Source of the DNA: Sphingomonas sp. TZW2008
GTDB lineage: Bacteria > Pseudomonadota > Alphaproteobacteria > Sphingomonadales > Sphingomonadaceae
DNA: 64,000 bases
NCBI RefSeq assembly: GCF_002117915.1
Contig: NZ_BDJB01000008.1
Location: forward strand, 405,733 to 469,732
Reading direction: 5' to 3'
Every line of letters begins with the position of its first letter. Position 1 is the first letter of the stretch. Below are positions 17,555 through 24,291 of the stretch, piece by piece. A program made the position numbers and the translations under genes. Below the pieces are notes generated by a model that saw only the letters and a program-made list of their open reading frames with translations, searched no databases and was not told the DNA's origin.

Positions 17555-18346
17555 TCAGCGCCCGGTGAAGCTCGCCGGACGCTTCTCGAGGAAGCTCGCC
17601 ATCCCCTCCTTGAAGTCCGCGCTCTGGAACAGCGGCAGCAGCTGGAGATAGACGTGCTGGACGTGCGTGTCGAAGCTCTCATCGAGCCCCATGCGCATCA
17701 GCCGCTTGGCGCCCTGCACCGCCATCGGTGCGTTGGCGGCGATCTCCAGCGCGATCGCGCGCGCGCGGCTCGCGACCTCGCCGGTCGGCACCACTTCGTT
17801 AACGAGGCCTTCCTTCAGGCAATCCTCGGCGCCCAGCGTGCGGCCGGTGAAGATGATTTCCGCCGCCTTCGCCCAGCCGAGCATCCGCGGCAGGAACCAC
17901 GTGCCGCCCGATTCGGGCAGCACCCCGCGCTTGACAAATGCCGCCGCAAGCTTCGCGTCCGCTGCCATCACGCGAATGTCGCAGCCGAGCGCCATGTCCA
18001 TGCCGTATCCGGCGGCCGAACCGTTGAGCGCCGCGATCACCGGCTTGTCGAGCGCGTGAAGCACCGTCGGCGGCGTGTTCCTGAGGTCGATCGTCGCGCC
18101 GAATGTCGCCGAGGACGAGCCGATCCCCTCCCCCTTCGTCGCCGCGTTGAGATCGAGCCCGGCGCAGAACGCCCGGCCGGTGCCCGTCAGCACGATGACG
18201 CGAACGTCGCGATCCTCGCCCGCGCGCACCAGCAGCCGAGTCAGCTTGTCGAGCATCGGGCCGGAAATCGTATTCATCCGCTCCGGGCGGTTCAGCGTCA
18301 GCGTCGCGATGCCTTCCGACACCTCGTAGGTAACGTCCTCGCTCAT
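17555..18346 (-). CDS. Enoyl-CoA hydratase/isomerase family protein
   Basis: Crotonase-fold protein, 263 residues, probably hydrating or isomerising enoyl-CoA esters in fatty acid or aromatic acid breakdown. Visible are the oxyanion-hole segments AFCAGLDLNAA and AALNGSAAGYGMDMALGCD, and the catalytic Glu region VKRGVLPESGGTWFLPRMLG, where the family pattern PxxGG is modified to PESGG. Only one of the two classical hydratase glutamates is clearly placed, so an isomerase or other crotonase activity is possible. It starts 24 bases after the nitronate monooxygenase-like gene, probably one operon. Confidence 0.88.
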   Translation of the reverse strand: MSEDVTYEVSEGIATLTLNRPERMNTISGPMLDKLTRLLVRAGEDRDVRVIVLTGTGRAFCAGLDLNAATKGEGIGSSSATFGATIDLRNTPPTVLHALDKPVIAALNGSAAGYGMDMALGCDIRVMAADAKLAAAFVKRGVLPESGGTWFLPRMLGWAKAAEIIFTGRTLGAEDCLKEGLVNEVVPTGEVASRARAIALEIAANAPMAVQGAKRLMRMGLDESFDTHVQHVYLQLLPLFQSADFKEGMASFLEKRPASFTGR

Positions 18347-18370
18347 ATCCTCATCCTTTCCGTTCAGCGC

Positions 18371-19306
18371 TCACGCCGCGCGCGCCAGTCGCGCCACCGT
18401 CGCGGCATATTCGGCCATCGTATCGTCGAAGATCTGCGCCACCGGCTTCACCTCGCGGATGCGCCCGGCTACCTGGCCAGTCAGCGCGATCCCCGCTTCC
18501 AGGTCGCCGCCGAAATAGACCGCCTGCGTATCCGCGAACTCGCCGAAAATGTTCGGCGTGCCTTCCTTCTCGATCCGGCTGGTGCGGTCGGTGCGCAGCG
18601 CGCGCAGCGCCGGGCCGGGCCCCGAGCGGTTCAGGAACACGGTGTCGGTGGCATCCGCCTCGACGATCGCGGTCTTCCAATTGTCGTGCACCGGGCATTC
18701 GGCGGACGAGAGGATGCGCGTCCCCATCAGCACGCCTTCAGCGCCTAGCGCGAACGCCGCGGCCATCGTTCGCCCGTCCATGATTCCGCCCGCCGCCACG
18801 ACGGGCACGTCGACCGCCTCGACCACCTGCGGCACCAGCACCATGGTGGAGACATCCTTGGCGTTCTTGAACCCGCCGCCCTCGCCGCCCTCGACGATCA
18901 GCCCGTCGACGCCCGCCTCGACCGCGCGCAGCGCGCCGGCAAGGCTCGGCACGACATGAAACACGGTCAGCCCTGCGGCCTTGAGCATGCCGGTATATTT
19001 CATCGGATCGCCCGCCGAGGTGGTGACGAAGCGGATGCCCTGATCGATCACGAACTGGACGATGCCCGGATCGCGCACGAACGCCTGCGCCACGTTCACG
19101 CCGAACGGCTTGGTCGTAAGCTCGCGCATCTTGAGGATCTCGGTGCGCACCGCTTCGAGATCGCCCGACGACGTCTCGATGATTCCCATCCCGCCAGCGT
19201 TCGACACCGCCGACGACAAGTGCGATCGCGCGATCCAGCCCATCGCCGCCTGAATGATCGGCTTCTCGATGCCCAGCATCTCGGTGATGCGCGTCTTCAG
19301 CGCCAT
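18371..19306 (-). CDS. Nitronate monooxygenase family protein (FMN-dependent)
   Basis: TIM-barrel flavoprotein of the NMO/2-nitropropane dioxygenase family, 311 residues. Signatures are the N-terminal IEKPIIQAAMGWIARSHLSS, the phosphate-binding block GLIVEGGEGGGFK and the C-terminal VPVVAAGGIMDGRTMAAAFALGAEGVLMGTR (given here in two parts in the protein). True nitronate oxidation needs an active-site histidine that I cannot place with certainty. Many relatives act as enoyl reductase-like or unknown flavoenzymes. The enoyl-CoA hydratase gene follows closely, which hints at acyl-CoA metabolism rather than nitroalkane detoxification. Confidence 0.87.
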   Translation of the reverse strand: MALKTRITEMLGIEKPIIQAAMGWIARSHLSSAVSNAGGMGIIETSSGDLEAVRTEILKMRELTTKPFGVNVAQAFVRDPGIVQFVIDQGIRFVTTSAGDPMKYTGMLKAAGLTVFHVVPSLAGALRAVEAGVDGLIVEGGEGGGFKNAKDVSTMVLVPQVVEAVDVPVVAAGGIMDGRTMAAAFALGAEGVLMGTRILSSAECPVHDNWKTAIVEADATDTVFLNRSGPGPALRALRTDRTSRIEKEGTPNIFGEFADTQAVYFGGDLEAGIALTGQVAGRIREVKPVAQIFDDTMAEYAATVARLARAA

Positions 19307-19370
19307 TGGCCCTCTCCCCGACTTTTCGAAGATCGGGTTTACACAGGCGACGCCTGGCTTCCAGCCTTTT

Positions 19371-20354
19371 TCAACAAGTGAGTGCGAGCAGCGCGAAGGT
19401 CGCTAGCCAGTGCGCGCCCATGTAATCGTCGGCGAGATGCGGCAGGCTGGCATCAAGATGCGCCGTCGCGGCGGCGAGCGCGGCCGTCGCGACTTCGCGA
19501 TCCGGCAGCGCCGCGGCGATCGTGCGCCAGCACCACGCGCGGCTTAGGTTCAGCCCATCGAGGTGCGCGATCTTGCCGTCGCTGCGGTCGGAGACGATCG
19601 CCGGCGTGAACAGCGTCGTCGGCCGCCCCGCCGCCGCGTCGGGCAGAAAACCGTCGAACCATGCGCCGAAGTCTTCGCCCAGCACGCGGCTCATCAGCAG
19701 CGCCTCGCTGAGCGCGGAGGACAGGAACTCGTCGCCGCCCGGCTCCCACGCCTGACACCCGCGATCACCGGAGAACCAGTCGCGCGCCCGCGCATCAATC
19801 AGTGCGACCAGTGCCGCGTCGTGATCACACCCCCAGTCGCGCGCCAATGTCAGCGCGAACGCCGTGTTGAAGTGCGTGCCGACGCGAATCGGATAGGTGA
19901 GCTTGGGCAGATGCTGGTGGAAGCGCGTCGCGAAGGCACGCGCCAGCGGCGCCAGCGCCGCGGCCCAAGGCGCGTCGTGACGAACTGCCTCGCCGTGAAG
20001 CGCCAGCGCCCAGCCCCACCCGTACGGCCGTTCGAACCCGGCGGCATAGGGCAGCGCCAGCCGCGCCACCTCGCCCGCCACCTTGTCGGGCACCAGCATC
20101 GCGTCGGCCCGCGCGCGGATTGCATCGGCCTCGGGAAGGTCGGGGAACAGCCGCGCGATCGTCAGCAGTTGCCACCAGCCGTGGACGCAGCTGTGCCAGT
20201 CGAAGCTGCCGTGGAAGATCGGGTGGATCTCGTGCGGCTCGCGCAGATCGCCCGGCCCGCTCAGCACCTGATCGAGCTTATACGGATATTGCTGGCCGAT
20301 ATGGCCGAGCGTCAGCCGCGCGAAGCCGGCGGCGGTATCCGCGGTCAGGGTCAT
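19371..20354 (-). CDS. DUF2891 family protein
   Basis: A 327-residue soluble protein of the DUF2891 family, probably an (alpha/alpha) barrel as judged by its regularly spaced Trp/His-rich helices: IFHGSFDWHSCVHGWW (residues about 45-60), RPYGWGWALALHGEA, VGTHFNTAFALTLA and the acidic SGDRGCQAWEPGGDEFLSSAL. Histidines and acidic residues in these blocks suggest a catalytic cleft, but no reaction is established to my knowledge. The start overlaps the DUF979 stop in ATGA, so it is translationally coupled to the DUF969-DUF979 transporter genes. A GTG 15 bases earlier is less likely. Confidence 0.87.
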   Translation of the reverse strand: MTLTADTAAGFARLTLGHIGQQYPYKLDQVLSGPGDLREPHEIHPIFHGSFDWHSCVHGWWQLLTIARLFPDLPEADAIRARADAMLVPDKVAGEVARLALPYAAGFERPYGWGWALALHGEAVRHDAPWAAALAPLARAFATRFHQHLPKLTYPIRVGTHFNTAFALTLARDWGCDHDAALVALIDARARDWFSGDRGCQAWEPGGDEFLSSALSEALLMSRVLGEDFGAWFDGFLPDAAAGRPTTLFTPAIVSDRSDGKIAHLDGLNLSRAWCWRTIAAALPDREVATAALAAATAHLDASLPHLADDYMGAHWLATFALLALTC

Positions 20355-21253
20355 GCGACGATCCACCATAGAAGCGCGATGTTGAAGGCGAGCAGCGGCA
20401 GCGCGGTCGGCACCTGCGCGCGGATCACGCCGTTGGCGTCCTTGAGCTCGAGCAGCGCGGCGGGCACCAGATTGAAGTTCGCCGCCATCGGCGTCATCAG
20501 CGTGCCACAGAACCCCGCGAGCATGCCGATCGCGGCCACCGGTGCAGGATCAGCACCATAGGCTTTCACCAGGAGGGGGATGCCGACCGCCGCCGCCATC
20601 ACCGGAAAGGCAGCAAAGGCATTGCCCATCACCATCGTGAACAATGCCATGCCGATTCCGAAGGCGAGCACCGCGCCGAGCACGCTGCCCGCGGGGATCG
20701 CGACGCCGACCAGCCTCCCGACGACCTCGCCGACGCCGGCGAGCGCGAACACCGCGCCGAGGCTCGCCAGCATCTGCGGCAGCACCGCCGCCCAGCCGAT
20801 ATCGTCCATCAGCGCGCGCCCGGCGCGAAACGGCTCGGCCGGCGCGGGCCTGAGCCAGGCGTAGCACAGCGCAAGCGCGCACAGCACGCCGGCCGTCAGC
20901 GCGACGAGCGTCGCCTGCTTGGCATCGAACAGCGCGGGAAATTGCTTGAACACGAACGTGCCGATCAGCGCGGTAGCGGGGATCACCAGCGCTGGCACGA
21001 ATACCGTCGCGCCGCGCGTCGCCGGCTCGCCCGCCGGCACGCGCCGCCTCATCCGCCCGCTCGCGGCGATCGCCACCAGCGCGAGGACGAGCACGCCGTT
21101 GCCCACGTCGCCCAACCTATCGCCGGCGAGGAAGCTCGTCGCGATCAGCGCGTAGAAGCCGGTGTTCGCCCAGCGCCGCTCGACGAACGACAGGATCGCG
21201 AATGCGAGAAAGGTCAGCCCGGCGACGAGATAGACGAAATTCAGCCCGATCAT
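20351..21253 (-). CDS. DUF979 family membrane protein (transporter subunit)
   Basis: Polytopic inner-membrane protein, 300 residues and about eight to nine hydrophobic segments, starting MIGLNFVYLVAGLTFLAFA. Conserved features include MGNAFAAFPVMAAAVGIPLL and GFCGTLMTPMAANFN, typical of DUF979. The partner DUF969 gene overlaps its start in ATGA, and DUF2891 overlaps its stop in ATGA. From memory, DUF969/DUF979 pairs have been assigned as 5-oxoproline transporters on the basis of mutant fitness data in other bacteria; this is family knowledge, not visible here. The frame stays open upstream but that part is antisense to nothing real and is the shadow of DUF969. Confidence 0.88.
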   Translation of the reverse strand: MIGLNFVYLVAGLTFLAFAILSFVERRWANTGFYALIATSFLAGDRLGDVGNGVLVLALVAIAASGRMRRRVPAGEPATRGATVFVPALVIPATALIGTFVFKQFPALFDAKQATLVALTAGVLCALALCYAWLRPAPAEPFRAGRALMDDIGWAAVLPQMLASLGAVFALAGVGEVVGRLVGVAIPAGSVLGAVLAFGIGMALFTMVMGNAFAAFPVMAAAVGIPLLVKAYGADPAPVAAIGMLAGFCGTLMTPMAANFNLVPAALLELKDANGVIRAQVPTALPLLAFNIALLWWIVA

Positions 21254-21903
21254 GCCGCGCGCGCCCCGATGCGCCCCTTGCGATCGAGCCACCACATCCG
21301 CCCGCCATGGATCGCGAACGCCGCGACCGCGGTGGGGATCGCCCAGATCGACATGTGCAGCGGCTCGACGAAGATGCCATAACCCTCGAGCACGCCCTTC
21401 ATCAGCAGGATCGATCCGATCGCGATGAAGATGTCCTCGCCGAAGAACAGCCCGATATTGTCGGTCGCCGCCGCCAGCGCCTTCACCTTCTCGGGATCGT
21501 GCGCTTCCCCCGCCGCGGCCTCGGCCATCGGCGCGATCAGCGGGCGGACCGTCTGCGCGTGGCCGGCGACCGAGGTGAGCCCCAGCGCCGCGGTGATCTG
21601 CCGAAAGCCAAGATACGCGAGCAGCAGCCGCCCCACGGTCAGGCCCTTCAATCCCCCTACCAGCGCCCGCGCGCGCGCCTGCAGCCCATTGCGCTCGAGC
21701 AAGCCGATCACGGGCAGCACGATGTAGATTGCGGTCACGTAGCGCGTGTCGTTGAACGCCTTGCCGAATGCCGCGAGGATCGCCAGCGGCTCGATCCCCG
21801 CCGCGAGCCCGGTGACCAGCGCAGAGGCAGCGATCACCAGCATCGGGTTGAAACGCAGCAGAAAGCCAAGCGCGATGATCGCGATGCCGGCGAGGACGAG
21901 CAT
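21250..21903 (-). CDS. DUF969 family membrane protein (transporter subunit)
   Basis: Polytopic inner-membrane protein, 217 residues, first gene of the coupled DUF969-DUF979-DUF2891 operon. It has an N-terminal hydrophobic pair (LVLAGIAIIALGFLLRF, then VIAASALVTGLAAGI), the family block FNDTRYVTAIYIVLPVIGLLE, and KALAAATDNIGLFFGEDIFI followed by a helix and a hydrophilic end. Together DUF969 and DUF979 probably form one transporter. Start ATG at 21903. The 240 bases upstream contain only a possible gene remnant. Confidence 0.88.
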   Translation of the reverse strand: MLVLAGIAIIALGFLLRFNPMLVIAASALVTGLAAGIEPLAILAAFGKAFNDTRYVTAIYIVLPVIGLLERNGLQARARALVGGLKGLTVGRLLLAYLGFRQITAALGLTSVAGHAQTVRPLIAPMAEAAAGEAHDPEKVKALAAATDNIGLFFGEDIFIAIGSILLMKGVLEGYGIFVEPLHMSIWAIPTAVAAFAIHGGRMWWLDRKGRIGARAA

Positions 21904-22144
21904 CAGGCGCCGGGCCGGGATGCGTCAACCGGCCTTCGCGCCGTGCACCACCATGTCGCAGATATCATGCCCGTCGATGTGCGGCACGCCCGCCGCCGCG
22001 ACAAGCGCGAAGTGGCGATCCGGCCGAGAAGGGCGAGCGGCGGGCCAGGCGCGCCCAGTCTAAGGGGCGAGCCGGCTGCGCCTTGGAACGATGAAGGCAC
22101 TTCCATCGCGGAAGATCATAGGGGTCCATGCTCGCGGTTCCCGC
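21904..22144. other. Gap holding a possible degenerate gene end
   Basis: No intact gene. On the minus strand the frame ending at the TGA at 21925 reads RHFALVAAAGVPHIDGHD then ICDMVVHGAKAG and stop, which has protein-like composition, but a TAG about 45 codons upstream and the lack of a start or ribosome site make it look like the tail of a decayed gene. The rest probably holds the promoter of the DUF969 operon. I see no clear hairpin. Confidence 0.3.
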
Positions 22145-22573
22145 TTAACCGGTCACCCCATCGGCGCAACGCACGCGTATCCCCTTCGTGGTCACCAGCG
22201 CCTTCTCGCCAGCCTGCGCCTCGACACGACCATCGCCTTTCGTGCTGGATACCAACAGCACCATAGGGCGATCGATGACGCAGCGATATTCCGCCTTGGC
22301 GACGGTGCAGGCGCGTCGCAGTGCGGCCGCGTCGTCCGGTGACGGGTGACCCACCGATTCGACGCCGAAGGCGATTGACGCAGATCCGCCGATCAGCGCG
22401 GCTTTCAATCCGGAGATGAGCTGGCCCTGATATAGGGCCGGCTGATCGGTCTTCTTCAAGCCCAGCTGCGGGGCGAGCCGCGCGCAGAAGCTGGGCGATT
22501 GGTCCGCCGCCAACGCGCCACCGGCGCTCACCAACAGCAGCACGGCCGCCCAAATTTTCACGCCCTGCTCCAT
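22145..22573 (-). CDS. Small secreted hypothetical protein
   Basis: A 142-residue exported protein of unknown function. From ATG 22573 it has a clear signal peptide (MEQGVKIWAAVLLLVSAGGALA, cut after ALA). The mature part contains four cysteines (SFCARLA, RRACTVA, EYRCVID, VRCADG), which could form two disulfides in the periplasm. No family recognised. The open frame extends 34 codons upstream into the fumarase gene, but without a leader-like start. It lies 56 bases downstream of the fumarase stop on the same strand. Confidence 0.7.
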   Translation of the reverse strand: MEQGVKIWAAVLLLVSAGGALAADQSPSFCARLAPQLGLKKTDQPALYQGQLISGLKAALIGGSASIAFGVESVGHPSPDDAAALRRACTVAKAEYRCVIDRPMVLLVSSTKGDGRVEAQAGEKALVTTKGIRVRCADGVTG

Positions 22574-22629
22574 ATCAGATGGTGCCCGCGGGCAACGCTG
22601 CATCGTCGACATTGCGCGACACGCATCTC

Positions 22630-24153
22630 TCACGCCGGCTGAAGCAGGCCTTCCTTCGCGATCTTGTCGCGCCACACGAGCGGGGCGAGTTGGTGAACGT
22701 TGTTGCCTTCGCTGTCGACCGCGACGGTGACGGGGAAATCCTCCACCTCGAACTCGTAGATCGCTTCCATGCCGAGATCCTCGAAGCCGACGACCTTGGA
22801 TCCCTTGATCGCACGTGCGACGAGATACGCCGCGCCGCCGACCGCCATCAGATAGGCGCTCTTGGCGTCCCTGATCGCGTCGGTCGCCGCCGGTCCGCGC
22901 TCGGCCTTGCCGACCATCGCAAGCAGCCCTTGATCGAGCATCATGCGGGTGAACTTGTCCATCCGCGTCGCGGTCGTGGGACCGGCGGGGCCGACCACTT
23001 CCTCGCCGACCGGATCGACCGGACCGACGTAGTAAATCACGCGGCCCTTGAACTCGACCGGCAGCGTCTCGCCGGCGTCGAGCATGTCCTTGATCCGCTT
23101 GTGCGCAGCATCACGTCCGGTCAGCATCTTGCCGTTCAGCAGCAGGCGATCGCCCTGCTTCCACGAGCGGACGATCTCGGGCGTCAGCGTGTCGAGATCG
23201 ACGCGGATCGCGGCCTTGTCGGGCGTCCAGTTGACCTTGGGCCACTCGTCGAGCTTCGGCGTCTCGAGATACGCCGGGCCGCTGCCGTCGAGCGTGAAAT
23301 GCGCGTGGCGGGTGGCGGCGCAGTTCGGGATCATCGCCACCGGCTTGCCCGCGGCGTGACACGGCGCGTCCATGATCTTGACGTCGAGGATGGTCGACAG
23401 CCCGCCCAGGCCCTGCGCCCCGATGCCGAGCGCGTTAACCTTGTCGAAGATCTCGATGCGCAGCGCCTCGATGTCGTTCTTCGGGCCGCGCGCCTTGAGC
23501 GGGCCCATGTCGATCGGCTCCATCAGCGCCTTCTTGGCAAGCAGCACGCAATGCTCCGCCGTGCCGCCGATGCCGATGCCGAGCATGCCCGGCGGGCACC
23601 AGCCGGCACCCATCTGCGGCAGCATCTCCAGAACCCAATCGACGATCGAATCGCTGGGGTTCATCATCTTGAACTTGGACTTGTTCTCGCTGCCGCCGCC
23701 CTTAGCCGCGACATCGACCGAGACCTTGCTGCCCGGCACCATCTCGACGTGGAGCACGCAGGGCGTATTGTCCTTGGTGTTGCGGCGCGTGAAGGCGGGG
23801 TCGGCGAGGACCGAGGCGCGCAGCTTGTTCTCGGGGTGAAGGTACGCGCGGCGCACGCCTTCGTCGACGATCTCCTGCATCGAGCGTGTCGTGTCGTCGA
23901 TGCGGCAGTCCATGCCCCATTTGATGAAGACGTTGACGATGCCGGTGTCCTGGCAGATCGGCCGGTGGCCCTCCGCGCACATCCGCGAATTGGTCAGGAT
24001 CTGCGCGATCGCGTCCTTCGCCGCCGGGCCCTGTTCCGCCTCATAGGCGTCGCCAAGCGCGCGGATGTAATCCATCGGGTGATAGTAGCTGATGAACTGG
24101 AGCGCATCGGCAACGCTCTCGATCAGGTCTGCGGCGCGGATCGTCGTGGTCAT
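22630..24153 (-). CDS. Fumarate hydratase, class I (Fe-S)
   Basis: Oxygen-sensitive [4Fe-4S] fumarase that hydrates fumarate to L-malate in the TCA cycle. The 507-residue single chain has an N-terminal alpha domain with the cluster cysteines in RPICQDTGIVNVFIKWG, GAGWCPPGMLGIGIGGTAEH and a third in MIPNCAATRHAHF, and a C-terminal beta domain with GRDAAHKRIKDMLDAGE and VGPAGPTTATRMD. Length fits class I FumA/FumB-type enzymes. ATG at 24153 is chosen over a GTG 12 bases upstream. Divergent from the GGDEF-EAL gene. Confidence 0.96.
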   Translation of the reverse strand: MTTTIRAADLIESVADALQFISYYHPMDYIRALGDAYEAEQGPAAKDAIAQILTNSRMCAEGHRPICQDTGIVNVFIKWGMDCRIDDTTRSMQEIVDEGVRRAYLHPENKLRASVLADPAFTRRNTKDNTPCVLHVEMVPGSKVSVDVAAKGGGSENKSKFKMMNPSDSIVDWVLEMLPQMGAGWCPPGMLGIGIGGTAEHCVLLAKKALMEPIDMGPLKARGPKNDIEALRIEIFDKVNALGIGAQGLGGLSTILDVKIMDAPCHAAGKPVAMIPNCAATRHAHFTLDGSGPAYLETPKLDEWPKVNWTPDKAAIRVDLDTLTPEIVRSWKQGDRLLLNGKMLTGRDAAHKRIKDMLDAGETLPVEFKGRVIYYVGPVDPVGEEVVGPAGPTTATRMDKFTRMMLDQGLLAMVGKAERGPAATDAIRDAKSAYLMAVGGAAYLVARAIKGSKVVGFEDLGMEAIYEFEVEDFPVTVAVDSEGNNVHQLAPLVWRDKIAKEGLLQPA

Positions 24154-24291
24154 GGCTATCGTCACTATGGCGCGCGCGGCACCAGTGCAACGGCCGCGCG
24201 CGCGTCAAAATGCGACGGATCGAGGCGCCACGACGCCGTCGTCCACCGCGCCGTAAACGCTTTGCCAACCCTCTTTTCCTATTCCGGCGCG

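Noticed and set aside
21904..22106. 67-codon frame upstream of DUF969 as a gene
   Set aside because: Arg/Ser/Pro-rich composition, no ribosome site; the alternative frame looks more protein-like but has no start.
22579..24291. Very long open extension upstream of the GGDEF-EAL gene, antisense to fumarase
   Set aside because: It mirrors the fumarase codons; high G+C leaves the antisense frame open, and the sequence has no domain-like pattern.
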